Below, piece after piece: positions 1-9,876 of a DNA stretch of 19,201 bases. The notes under the pieces were generated by a model. That model made no database searches and was not told the DNA's origin. It worked only from the letters and a program-made list of their open reading frames with translations. Each line of letters starts with the position of its first letter. The first letter of the stretch is position 1. The DNA comes from Acanthaster planci (lineage: Eukaryota > Echinodermata > Asteroidea > Valvatida > Acanthasteridae), in the NCBI RefSeq assembly GCF_001949145.1, contig NW_019091390.1:1806214-1825414 (forward strand). The letters run 5' to 3'. Both the position numbers and the translations under genes were made by a program.

Positions 1-200
1 CGCAAAGTGGCAATGGAAAGAGGGAAAAAAAGAACTGAACACTGCCTGAATGGCAAAGTGGCAATGGAAAGAGGAAAAAAGAACTGAACACTGCCTTAAT
101 GGCAAAGTGGCAATGGAAAGAGGAAAAGAGAACTGAACACTGCTTTAATTGCACAATCGTAATGGAAAAAGGAAAAAAGGAGCTGAACGCTGTCTGAATT
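1..200. repeat. Tandem repeat, about 4 copies of a 49-51 bp unit
   Basis: Four consecutive copies begin near 3, 54, 103 and 152, each opening with a form of GCAAAGTGGCAATGGAAAG and continuing with an A-rich stretch, then GAACTGAACACTGCCT. Spacings are 51, 49 and 49 bp. The fourth copy is the most diverged. The array probably starts before the window, so its true length is unknown. It has no coding potential. Confidence 0.85.
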
Positions 201-613
201 CCCTGATTTACATCACAGTAGTAGTGCCCCCACTCATCCAGAAAAGCTGACAAATTTTAATGTTCATAACAAGATACCGAAAACTGTGAATTCTCTAAAT
301 TGAAAGTCCTAGCAGAATCTTTCTCCAAGTTATGTGTTCAAGTTTCAACCAAAATAGCTGAATTTTTAAACTAGTGACACATAAATGATATAAAACTGAA
401 CATTTGGAAGTGTAAATATAGAAAGGTTTGCAAATAAATGTTTGACCTAAAATATACTGAAATATAGCAAAGTCTGAATATTTTTGCATTCTGCTTTTAA
501 CGTATTGAAATTCGTTTTTGTTAGTTAAATACATGCAAATGTGCCCTCTGACCTTTTTCGAAATTGCGCAATCCTAACCTTTAAATATAAGTTCCGAAAT
601 TGTATCTATCAAG
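201..613. other. AT-rich non-coding stretch
   Basis: I see no exon, RNA gene or clear repeat here. The only long open frame on the minus strand (295-534) has no recognisable motif and lies in AT-rich sequence, so I treat it as chance. Confidence 0.5.
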
Positions 614-685
614 AGGCCTGTGGCCTGGTGGTTAGCTTGCTGGCCTGCCAGGCCAGGGGACCCTGGTTCAAAACCTGAGGTCCCC
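614..685 (+). repeat. tRNA-derived unit (tRNA-Gly-GCC-like SINE head or tRNA pseudogene)
   Basis: The stretch has canonical tRNA spacing. An A-box-like segment TGGCCTGGTGG starts at 621. A perfect 5-bp anticodon stem (640-644 with 652-656) closes a 7-base loop CTGCCAG with U33 and the anticodon GCC. A 5-base variable region follows, then a B-box GGTTCAAAACC at 665-675. The acceptor stem and T stem are badly mismatched and the D stem is weak, so it is unlikely to be a working tRNA gene. A run of 25 T follows at 696-720, which would terminate Pol III. A tRNA-derived retroposon head is the likeliest explanation; a decayed tRNA gene is the alternative. Confidence 0.6.
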
Positions 686-695
686 GGAAAAGGAG

Positions 696-720
696 TTTTT
701 TTTTTTTTTTTTTTTTTTTT
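696..720. repeat. Homopolymer of 25 T (poly-A tail of the minus-strand unit)
   Basis: An uninterrupted T run. Read on the minus strand it is a poly-A tract about 25 bases beyond the 3' end of the tRNA-like unit at 746-820, as expected for a retroposon tail. Read on the plus strand it would end Pol III transcription of the unit at 614-685. Confidence 0.6.
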
Positions 721-745
721 ATATACTAAGTTTTTTAACAAAATT

Positions 746-820
746 GTGCATGCCCACCTGGGATTGAACCCAGGCCCTTGTGCATAGCAGTTTGTGTCCT
801 TAACCGCTATGCCATGGCAC
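746..820 (-). repeat. tRNA-derived unit (SINE head), minus strand
   Basis: On the minus strand an A-box TGGCATAGCGG and a B-box GGTTCAATCCC are present at tRNA-like spacing. The ends pair as GTGC(C)ATG with CATGCAC, giving a 7-bp acceptor-like helix with one bulge. The T arm is a 6-bp stem CCTGGG/CCCAGG around TTCAAT. No clean anticodon stem forms. A short linker and a poly-A tract follow downstream, which fits a tRNA-derived SINE. It is not an obvious copy of the plus-strand unit at 614-685: the internal sequence differs. Confidence 0.6.
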
Positions 821-1980
821 TTTCTTGAAAAAATGTGCTCGTTTCTAAATATTAAACCTTCCATTGTTTGGACTTAGAATATTTTTCTGTCAAACTGTGT
901 AAGGGAGATGGGCAAGGGTGGAAGTCCTAGGGGCTGGGAGTCTGAGAGCGGATAGGATGGGTAAAGTGGATGGCTGAGGACTTGGGACTCTCAGTATTAG
1001 AGCTCTGAGGATCCCATGGGGCTTCTTAATATTGCTATTGGGCTTATTGTAGCCCTTATAAGATTGAGACTAAAAGGCTCCAAGAGGGAACTTTATATAA
1101 GGAGCTTGGAAGATGTTTAAGACTGGTAGTGCTTTCATGTAGGATGAGGCTGTAATGCAATGTAAAATCTAAAGATGGAAACAGATGTACCTTAAACTCT
1201 GGCAGTGTAAAATGGTCCAGATTATGAGAAAGGTTAAGTGGCAAATTACAGTTTAACAAATAGATACACATGTACAAACAAGTTGTTCTGCTAGTTTAAA
1301 TAAATGAGCATTTATTTCATTTGCAAATAGAAATTAACTGGTTATAGCAATAAATGGTGATTGTTTGACATACACACAAAGCATTTTTGCAAGGTAATAT
1401 TTTCAAATGAAACAAACTTCATGTCAGTGCTAAAAGGTCCTTAGAATGCACTAAAAGGTGTTAGGTGAAAATATTGTTTTAGACATTAATCTCGGAAACA
1501 GAATTGCTTAAATTTGAACACATTGGCTTCAAAAAACTAGTTTCATGACTAAAAAAAACTGTTTAAATCAAATACTTCTTTCGTGCACAGAGTAAGGCCC
1601 TTAGATTGCACAACTTCAAAATGGCCCCCTTTCACTCTCTTTGCAGATAAATTAAGGATGGGATGACTCTGAGGCAAGGGGGTGAGATACTGGGAGTGTC
1701 TTAGAGAGTTGGGGGGGGGTTACAATGACATTTATGAGACTGGCCAGTACTATACAATGTAAGTGTAAAATGATGTACACTTCTCATTTAGGACATTTGA
1801 AAAAAGTGAAATATTGGATCTTTTACCATTTTGTGTTTTTACAGATAATCATAAAAATATGTGACTTGGGGGAAGATTTGCAAAGAGATACAAGTCCGAC
1901 ATTGCATTATTTCTCTGAATAAAAGGGTCTCAACAGTTACATGTAATTTTTTCAAAGTGCTTCATTTCTGTGAGTCAGAA
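821..1980. other. Gene-free stretch with purine-rich patches
   Basis: No exon is recognisable. The stretch at about 900-1010 is purine-rich, with repeated GGGA/GGAT words, and a G9-like run lies near 1711-1719. The minus-strand frame at 1056-1277 and the plus-strand frame at 1725-1922 show no family motif. Confidence 0.5.
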
Positions 1981-2653
1981 TCATAAATACTGCCCTCACA
2001 TTACCGCAATATCATTCTAACTCCTGAACAGCGCCCTCACATTACCGCGATATCATTCTAACTCCTGAACAGCACCCTCACATTACTGCGATATCATTCT
2101 TACTCATAAACAGTGCCCTCAAATTCCGATATTTTAATTCCTAAACAGTTCCCCCACATTACCGCGATATCATTGTAACTCCTAAACAGCCCCTCACATT
2201 AAAGCGATACATCATTCTAACTCCTAAACAGCGCCCACACATTACAGCAATATCATTGTAACTCCTAAACAGCGCCCTCACATTCCCACGATATCGTAAC
2301 TCCTAAACAACACCCTCACATTAGAGCGATATATCATTCTAACTCCAAAACAGCACCCTCACATTACCGCAATATCATTCTAACTCCTAAACAGCGCCCT
2401 CACATTACCGCGATATCATTTTAACTCCTAAACAGCGCCCTCACATTACCCCAATATCATTCTAACTCCTGAACAGCATCCTCAGATTACCCTAATATCA
2501 TTCTAACTCCTGAACAGCACCCTCACATTACCCCAATGTCATTTTAACTCCTGAACAGTGCCCTCACATATCCTAATATTATTCTAACTCATAGACAGCG
2601 CCCTCACATTACACCAATATCATTCTAACTCATAAACAGCGCCCCCACATTAC
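1981..2653. repeat. Minisatellite, about 16 copies of a 41-bp unit
   Basis: About 16 full units and a partial seventeenth lie head to tail. The typical unit runs GCGCCCTCACATTACCGC, GATATCATTCTAACTC, CTGAACA. Most copies are 41 bp, with individual units from about 35 to 43 bp through small indels. Variants are CCGCAA, CCGCGA and CCCCAA in the centre and CTCCTAAACA or CTCATAAACA at the end. There are no spacers of unique sequence, so this is not a CRISPR array. No open frame runs through it. Confidence 0.93.
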
Positions 2654-5543
2654 TTGGTTAAAAGTCAATTTTTATACATCATTATCAGGGCCGTAAAGGA
2701 CCTGGACAAGGTGCTGACAAAATTTTTCTTTTAAGTGTCACGAGACTTCAGTCCTCCGTTGAGGAAGTTTCTTGTTTTGATGCAAGAAAATAGCCAAATG
2801 ACGCTCAAATTTTGCGATGTGAATACCATTTGTTTCAATTATTAATCACTACGTATCATCTTTTGATCCTTTGAATAGTGTACAAATGTAGATAGACTTG
2901 CTCCATCACTAAGGCTGAGTTAAGGCGGCTTGTTCTCGTCTGTTCACTATTTGTTGTTCTAGGGTCGGCCGCTCGATGCCGGAAACTTACAAGCGGTTGT
3001 CGCTGATAGTTAATGACAAGCAACATGCAATGTGGCGTTATATGTACGTTATTCAAGTGTTAATGTTTGTATTATTCTTTTCTATTTAAACAGGAACATT
3101 CCTTTCTGTGTTATGGCAAATGCTCGATATTAATTTTGCAAAACTTCCAGTTGTCTCTGGCTTTGTAAGCCATCTCTCTACTTTTTGCAGCTGTTCAAAA
3201 ATCAAAATCTCATGAGTTTTTCCATGTGTTCCTGTAAAACCCTGACAAAGAGGTGGTGTGTGATCCTGTTCCGAGAACAATGTTCTTGAGTCGTGTTCCC
3301 TACGTTCGAGCGCGAGAACAAGTAACCCATGTAAAGAACAGGCCGCCTGAACTCGACCAATGGTGGAAGCAAGGAACTGCATCTCTGCGAAGATCGAGTC
3401 CTTTTCTTGCCTTTTTGTGAATCAATGCCTTAGATTCTGATGAGGATCTCTCATGCAATCTTGGAAACTGTTCCTCCTCAGTGATGGAGGTGAGAACTGG
3501 CATCTATCTGAGTTACTTCCTCTTCTTGACATTCTCATGAATCATCTCTGTGAAGTCCCATAGAATCTTGTCCTCCATCTTCCTTCTCTACACTTTGAAG
3601 GAGGCGAGGGCGCTATTCTCCTGGGGCATACCCACAGCTTTCATATGAGGAGGTCTGGGGAAGAAATTAACCACAAAAAGAACTAAGTTGGAGCAAAGAT
3701 TGAGACCTTTCTTTTAAAAAATTATTAAATTAATATGACACCTTTTATTTTATAAAAAACTGTGTCTATTGCTTTTCATCCATTTTCATGTCCGAAAATA
3801 AACTATGACAAAAGGATTCCTTTGACACTGCTGACCCATTACTTCTGAAAGCATTTGTGATTTGTACTCTTTGTTAAAATATTTTCCAGACACCCCATTA
3901 GAGTTTAATGAATCAAAAAATGACATTTTGAAACACTTAAAATTGTCTTTCCCTTTTCTTAACAAGTGAGGGTGCTGTTTTACAGTAATACTGTAATGCC
4001 AATCAGGGAAGACCACAAACCTAAAATATCTATGGACCAGCAGGTCCTACAGAAATCAACAACTGATCCCAAAAGCGTAGGCAGAAATATTTCAACAGTG
4101 TGCAGAAGTCTCTTGAGTTGGATATAAATCAGAAATGTTGAATGGTGACTGAAAATACTGTTAAGCGTTTATAACATGGTCCCTTTTGTGTTTTGTTCAA
4201 TATTTGTCAAAATTATAAAGGTAGATCCTTCTTTAAATAAGAGCTCTGAACACTTAAATTTTTGTCCATATTCATTTCTCACCTTCAAAAAGCCTGAACT
4301 AATCCCATGATGTATGTGATTTCAATTTTTACACTTTATTTTTGAAATGTTTTAGAAACACAGTTCTCAGTGCTCTATCAGAGAAAACTTGAGAAAATAT
4401 GTTAAATTTGCTCACTAAACAACAGGGATGTCAGGAATTTATCTGAATTTCATATAATGTGCACCTACGCTTCTACTAACGGCTTGAAACAATGGGCAAT
4501 ATTATGAGGAAGAAAAATTGAACTGTGCTGGGTTCGAACTTTAATAAAAAGACCAACAGGGCCAAATAATGTTTGATGGACAATTGCCACAGTTGCCCCC
4601 GATCCATCTTCTTTGATGTAGAGAAATGCTGCACAGCAAATCATGAAACCCCAGGGGACAAGGCAGCCATTTGCTCAAGGAGACTTTCATTAAATTATAC
4701 CTTTGCTGTTGTCGGTATAAAGGTATTTTACGTATATGATTAGATGCTTCATTTCAACCCAAATTGCTCCTTGAACATGTCTCAGGAAATGTGGCCCATT
4801 GATCAACGGTAATTTGTCATGAAACAGCAACGAACCATGAAGCAAAAGGAACTTTAGGCCAGGAAAATGTAAACAATTCCAATATAGTGGGTGCACTCAA
4901 CTAGCTTGCCCTGGTTACAAGGGTTTAACCTCATCCCTATCGTCTTGATTGGTTGACACAATGCAAACAACCTGATTCTGGGGACCAAGTTGTTTTTTAT
5001 TTTTAAAGTTGTTTGAGGGGTTAGGCTACATTTCCACTTTTCAAAAGAAGGGAAATTAAATAGACTAAAAAGATCCTTTCATTTTTTCAAATGAAAACAA
5101 TTTTGCTCCTTTTTTGGACATGACCCAAATTGGCCCCTCCCCCATCCTGGATTAATCTTTGCAGAAAGCCAGCAATGATATGAAACACAGGACTCTTACC
5201 TGTGCTACTTATGACGTAAAAGCCTCTTCACTTTAGAGATTCATCTGTCAGTCCACTCGCACCATGACGCTAGCCAGCCTCAACGTTCATGTAGGCAGCA
5301 ACGGCAGTACATTCACCTGGCAATGAGGCCTTCCCAAATCTAAACACAGGGAAAAATGACAAATAACTACAAGAAAAGGTCACCTAAGGTTTTTCAGGCA
5401 CACTGTAATAATAATTGTTTCCCTAAATGAGCAAAACATCCACATTTCAACCCATCACCACATAGACTCTTATTGTAGGTTGCTGTTAAATCCATAAAAC
5501 CATACAGTGCTGGGGAGTGCAAGGTGTAACAGGCTGGGTGGGG
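2654..5543. other. Long stretch without a recognisable gene
   Basis: I recognise no protein family here. A GC-richer patch lies at about 2900-3700, with overlapping short minus-strand frames (3086-3382 and 3300-3503). These overlap each other in different frames and resemble nothing I know. A splice-acceptor-like CTTCCCCAG sits near 3670 and a donor-like CACAG/GTAAGAG near 5200, both on the minus strand. They could belong to an unrecognised or non-coding transcript, but I cannot connect them into a reading frame. Confidence 0.45.
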
Positions 5544-5844
5544 TCAGGGCCCAATTTCATGGGGCTTCTTAACACAGTCAGAAGAAAAATCGTGCTAACT
5601 TTAGCAGAAAAAGGGGCTAACCTTGAGCACTTTTTCATGGTAGTGCTCGGGGTGGTTGTGCTAATGTTTGCGTGCAGATAGAGATTTCTGTTATTACATC
5701 ACTAAGTTTAAGCAAATCTTTCCTCCAAGGTTAGAATGCATTTGGCTGTACATGTACTTACTGCCAACAGGTATGCATGAAATACACAGAGCCTCTTTAA
5801 GCATGAAATTGTGTGCTAAGCAGTGCCGAGAAATTGGGCCCTGA
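5544..5844. mobile_element. Short inverted-repeat element (MITE-like), 301 bp
   Basis: The stretch begins TCAGGGCCCAATTTC (5544-5558) and ends with its exact reverse complement GAAATTGGGCCCTGA (5830-5844). Inside the tips, similarity continues in weaker form: GGCTTCTTAACACA near the left end against GCTTAGCACACA read from the right end. It encodes nothing recognisable; the minus-strand frame across its right end is incidental. A target-site duplication is not evident. I recall GGGCCCAATTTC-headed repeats as common in echinoderm and related genomes, but this was not searched. Confidence 0.7.
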
Positions 5845-6171
5845 TTGTTACAAGCAAGGTTCCCAAGAAATCTGAAAATTGAATTCAGTGACGTTCCTGC
5901 ACTTTCCAGAACTAAAATATGACAATTTCCATGGTATTTAATGCCTTTCTGCACAGAAAATTTGTTTGGTATAATAAATGGGAAGACTGCCATAGCCACT
6001 ATACATAACCACCATCAAAATCACCCTTGTACAATCTTGATTTCCATGACTTTCCCTCAGACCAATTTTCTGTGAGTTTTCCAAGACTTTAATAAAAAAC
6101 AAAGACAATGAATCCTTTCAGCTTTTACTGTTGTCACAGCAACATCCTTCATTTATTATTGAAGCTCCCTT
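5845..6171. other. Non-coding stretch, nothing recognised
   Basis: AT-rich sequence between two repeats. I see no exon, no RNA gene and no internal repeat. Confidence 0.4.
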
Positions 6172-6267
6172 AAACTGCGCGCCCCCTAACTGAGCTCCCC
6201 TGTGCGCCCCCACCCCCTAAATGCGCGCCCCCTAACTGCGCCCCTCGTAACTGCACCCCCCTAACTT
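6172..6267. repeat. C-rich degenerate tandem repeat (GCGCCCCCTAACT)
   Basis: About six imperfect copies of a 13-16 base unit built on GCGCCCCCTAACT. The cytosine content on the + strand is strikingly high against an AT-rich background. The units vary (TGAGCTCCCC, CACCCCCTAAAT, CCTCGTAACT). It is probably a simple-sequence expansion. Confidence 0.75.
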
Positions 6268-6941
6268 TGACACAGTTTGATATTTTGCCTCCAGAGCCTT
6301 GCAACGTTTTTACCTCAAATTTCAAAGTAAGTGAAATTTCATCCAACTCCCACTAATCTAATTTAAAATTCCTGATTTTACTCACCGGCTACAACTTTCC
6401 AATGAAATTTTTATTTTGGCTCAATTTTCCAATTTGTTTTCCTTCCGTGCAAAATGGACACTACTAAACCTACCCAAAAATTATAAATAATTTTCTAACA
6501 CACTTTGTTTAAGTGTATATAAATTGAGGTAATAATAGAAATTATCATGTTTACAGAACTTCTCAAATGTTTAGGTGGACTTTTTGGCGGATTTTTTCAA
6601 GTACATCACGTGAGGGAACACTCACAGTCAAGATGCAATGGCACGATTACTTGATATCCTCGATGTTAGTCAAGATGTAGGCCTACACGTACATGTACAG
6701 AAAGAAATCCATTACTGATGCCACTAAAATTTCCCTACAGTGGCCTAACATTATTAGTATACATGTAGGTACTAGCAGCCATCTCAAAGCAATAAAAAAG
6801 TGTCCTAAAAGGTCAAAAAATTAGAAGTGAAAATGTTGCTGGTATTCACTTAGAAAATACTTTGACCAGTGTCCTAAGGTTTCTTCCTCCATGGTCCATT
6901 TGTGCAAAGGGTGTCAAGCCGCATCCATGTTACATCAACAA
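6268..6941. other. AT-rich non-coding stretch
   Basis: No exon or RNA gene is visible. TACATGTAC-type palindromic words occur near 6687-6700 and 6760. Confidence 0.4.
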
Positions 6942-7080
6942 TTATTTATTTTATTTATTTATCTGATCATCCAACAGCGCATTTAGCGCCAATTACAGGA
7001 TGAGAATGAGTGAAGAAGACAATGAAGAGATGTTCAGGTGTCCAGTTCGGAAGGAAAGCCAAGATAAGTATACATCACCA
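6942..7080 (-). mobile_element. Possible 3' tail of a non-LTR retrotransposon
   Basis: On the minus strand, a segment containing the small hairpin GCGCTAAATGCGC ends in a TAAA-type microsatellite (AAATAAATAAA, plus-strand 6942-6961). L2/CR1-like LINEs often end in a short GCGC-type stem-loop followed by such a microsatellite tail. No reverse-transcriptase sequence is legible upstream in this copy. It could instead be an unrelated AT microsatellite next to a chance hairpin. Confidence 0.35.
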
Positions 7081-7102
7081 TACATCATGGAATTGATTGA
7101 GC

Positions 7103-7272
7103 AGAAGCACCCCCTCATTGGTTGAAAAGAGCCATGTCATGCATGTTGGTGGGGAGAGTTCATTTACTGATAGTGACGCAATCATGATGATGTACTACAT
7201 AGTCTCCTGTGGTTCAGTTCCCACCAAAGGAGCCTCCGTTGCTAGGAAAATTGTGCCATCTCATGGTCCCAC
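7103..7272. repeat. Dispersed repeat, copy A (about 170 bp)
   Basis: The ends match copy B at 12582-12755 in the same orientation. Both open with AGAAGCACCCCCTCAT, GGTTGA and AAGAGCCA, and both close with CCAAAGGAGCCT, a TTGCTAGG/TTACTAAG block, GTGCC and TCATGGTCC/TCTTGGTCC. The middles are more diverged. No terminal inverted repeats or coding capacity are clear. It is probably a fossil non-autonomous transposon. Confidence 0.7.
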
Positions 7273-8935
7273 CCATGTCTCATACAAGTACATGTACATG
7301 TATATAACCCTAACTGGAGAGACCGAAATTGCCGTCTAGTCTGGGATTCTACCTCCATGGTCTGGGCTAGGTAACAGGCCCAGGCTGAGAATAAGAACAT
7401 GATTGATGGAGAAAAGATATTCGCCATGTTTAGGAGGTTTACCCCAAGAACTGTAGGATATTCTAAAGTCACTAATCTGTGTGACTTGCGGCCATGTTTG
7501 TTTACATGGGGTTGCAATGCTATCTAGTTTTTTTTAAACCAGCCTTTGAGGTATCATCATCGGTGATGCAAATTCAACCTTAAGGTACCTATATGTACAT
7601 GTATAGCTCTTGAAAACTTTGCAATTAATGCAGGTTTTTAGACTTTAAGACCAATCTTATTTTGAAAACTTGGAGGGTTACTCATGTATCTCCCGTTTTC
7701 TTCCCAACAATCACATTGTACTGAACAATCTGCATGCATCACACGCTCAGTGCACACGTATGTGCGCAAATTTAGCAAGGTCAGTTTGTCCATATATCCA
7801 GGAGGGGGTGGAATCTTGTTATTATCGCATGAGTGGCCTCTAATGAGCTGTGTGACTGGAGTGATACCATCAGGCCAAGTGCTTTGCTAGCTGTGACAGG
7901 TTAAACAATGCCACCTGTTTTCCTATTTTGCGCATGCCACGGCACCACAGACATATAAACGCATAGACCACCAGTCATGCATGGTAAAATAAAGTAACAA
8001 ATCGGGGAGGGGGGCTTGGTCCAAGTCCTGGTAGCCAAGTTCTCATTGCTGAGTCCGAGTCCAGAAGATCTAAGTCTAAATTCAAGTCAGAGTCTTTGAA
8101 AATCCACTCATCTATCTCCACAGCAAGTGACAAAAACTTAACACAGAAGTTACTAGTATATCAGGAACCAAGTTTTTCATTGACTTTTGCGTTGGGCTTA
8201 ATACATGTAGGCTAACATATAGTTTGTTTGCATGTTTGTAAATAAAGTGTACATGCAATGTTAGAATTCTGGAAATACGCGTACTTTAATACAGGTATGC
8301 TAAGGTGTGCTGAAACTAGCTTGGAAGATTTTTATTCATGCTGCAGCCATGTGCCTGCCTTCCAGTTATGATGAGAAGGTTGACTTGGGACCGAGTTGAC
8401 CTGAGACGGAGTTGGCTCGGAGTGTGTTGATTCCACATTTCCAGACCAAGTTGGCAACTTCACACTGATGAGTAGACTGTGTGTTTACATTACCATGTTT
8501 TGCCGGACCATCTCCGAATCTTTAAATAGGCAATTTGTAGAGTCTACATGGTCGGTCTAAGTTGCTCAGACTATTATTAACTCTGATCTACATCATCCTG
8601 ATGCAATCGTGTCAAATATCATTTCAACAATTCAAATACGCACAGCATGCCAAAGCGAAGATGGGGTTGTTGTTGTTGGGCTTATATTATGGGATGGCTT
8701 ACTATTACAGCTGCATGTGGGCACATCATCACACCCAACGACTTGCTTGGGAGGGATAAACAATTTGCAAGATGTGTGCAAAATCTAAGTGGGCACACTA
8801 GGCCTACTAAACTAAAGTTACTCGTGTCATTTTCACAGAAATGGGTCGTGTACATGTACGCCATGCCTAGTGTTGATCTTATTTCCTAGTCCTTCCAAGT
8901 ACCATGCCTACTCTTTTCCTTTCTCTGTGGTCTAG
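7273..8935. other. Non-coding stretch with short repeats
   Basis: No exon is recognised. TACATGTA-type palindromes occur near 7285-7300, 7593-7602 and 8200. Two stretches (about 8015-8100 and 8385-8460) are low-complexity, with repeated GAGTCC/AAGTCT and GAGTTGG words. The overlapping short frames at 8562-8889 occupy both strands and carry no motif. Confidence 0.4.
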
Positions 8936-9290
8936 TTACACCCCAACTACAACATCTGTCCCAACTACAGTTGGGACTGTCCCAACTAGAGTGCTATAGT
9001 TGGGCCCGCCAAACTACAGCACAGAGGTCTAGTGTGCATGTGGGGATGTGTCCAGCATGTGTCAAAGTCACCGTGACATTCATTGTTCACAAGGTCATGT
9101 CATGGTTGAAGTGCCATACTATTTTAGATGAACTGTGTCAAGTGTAAAATGCATAAACTTGGATAAGGTTGAGAAAATTTCTATAAAAATTGGTCAACAA
9201 TCATGACAATAGTTGGGCCAGCCCAACTGCTGCACTACAGTTGGGACTGTCCTAACTGTAGTTGGGACAGATGCTATAGTTGGGGCGTAA
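8936..9290. mobile_element. MITE-like element with 75-bp inverted repeats, copy 1
   Basis: Positions 8936-9010 and the reverse complement of 9216-9290 align without gaps over 75 bases with roughly nine differences, both starting TTACRCCCCAACTA. Each arm is itself full of CCCAACTNNAGTTGGG palindromes, so the arms can also fold alone. A unique centre of about 205 bp has no ORF. A related copy sits in the TIMM29 intron (10271-10508) and shares part of the centre (AGTGTGCATGTG, AAATTGGTCAACAA). I cannot define the target-site duplication. Confidence 0.8.
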
Positions 9291-9351
9291 TACAGTCTCA
9301 ACAAGGACCATGTCCTCCATGGTTACGTTAATGAAGACAACGTCCAACCTG

Positions 9352-9450
9352 GGCTAGGCATACCCCCAGAACTGAGGGGTCCGACTTTCGCTCCTCTTCG
9401 TGGGAGACGAGCGGACGTTGGACCCCACAGTTCTGGGGGTAGACTAGGCC
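9352..9450. repeat. Imperfect inverted repeat (hairpin), 31-bp arms
   Basis: The arms 9352-9382 and 9420-9450 are reverse complements with few mismatches. The inner core TACCCCCAGAACTG, A/T, GGGGTCC has a single difference. The 37-base spacer is purine/pyrimidine mixed and moderately GC-rich. It lies about 310 bp upstream of the TIMM29 start codon. It is likely a small foldback element; a regulatory role is not shown. Confidence 0.75.
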
Positions 9451-9599
9451 TATGAATTTTATTCCTGTAAAAGCAAAATACATTGTACTTACTACATGTG
9501 CCAGCGATTCCTCAGAGACTAATTTCTTACTTCTTGTCATGAGGATGCACAAAGTTTCGAAAATAAACGGATTAAAGCGACCACCCTGCGCTCAGTATA

Positions 9600-9761
9600 T
9601 CCTACACACGAGCACGTGCGCGTGCCACACCGTACCCTCGTACTGTACTATCGTGTTATTGTTTGCAATCTTGTCGACCCGGTTGGTTTTTGATGCAGCG
9701 CGCGCGAGTGAGTTTTGCGTAGTGACGTCATGCACGGATGCCTAACAGGCAAAATTAAATC
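9600..9761 (+). promoter_or_regulatory. TIMM29 promoter region: CpG-rich, with E-box and CRE
   Basis: The sequence turns locally CpG-rich (for example GCGCGCGCGAG near 9700) against an AT-rich background. It holds a CACGTG E-box at 9613-9618 and a perfect palindromic CRE, TGACGTCA, at 9723-9730, 31 bases before the start codon. CREB/ATF-type sites close to the transcription start are common in housekeeping and mitochondrial genes. No TATA box is visible at a useful distance. The transcription start is not identifiable from sequence alone. Confidence 0.55.
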
Positions 9762-9876
9762 ATGGCTGCCTCCATAGCGCTGCAAAAGTTCAGAGGCCGC
9801 ATGCTCATGAACGGAATGTTTCGGTCTAAAGTCACTCTCCCTCAACGGTTAAAAGAAGGATGGTTTGGTAAAGCAG
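9762..9876 (+). CDS. TIMM29: TIMM29 coding exon 1
   Basis: The exon encodes residues 1-38 and the first base of codon 39. The donor is GCAG/GTAGGT. Exon 1 ends in phase 1 with G. Exon 2 supplies GT, making a glycine codon, and the same frame then continues into the conserved part of Tim29. The exon's sequence, rich in K and R, is poorly conserved in the family, so its assignment rests on frame, splice signals, start context and promoter position. Confidence 0.82.

Noticed and set aside
614-685. Functional tRNA-Gly (GCC) gene
   Set aside because: The acceptor stem does not pair and the D and T stems have mismatches, despite a perfect anticodon arm.
574-864. 96-codon minus-strand open frame
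   Set aside because: It runs through the tRNA-like units and the homopolymer; the lysine run is the translated poly-A tract.
1981-2653. Possible CRISPR array because of regular repeats
   Set aside because: The unit is contiguous with no unique spacers, and the context is clearly an intron-containing animal genome.
3086-3503. Two overlapping minus-strand open frames of 98 and 67 codons
   Set aside because: They overlap in different frames, match no family I know, and cannot both be real. They are kept only as part of a weak transcript hint.
4528-4545. CTGGGTTCGAACT as a tRNA B-box
   Set aside because: No A-box or tRNA-like fold lies at the right distance upstream.
5694-5999. 101-codon minus-strand open frame
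   Set aside because: It spans the right end of the inverted-repeat element and has no domain.
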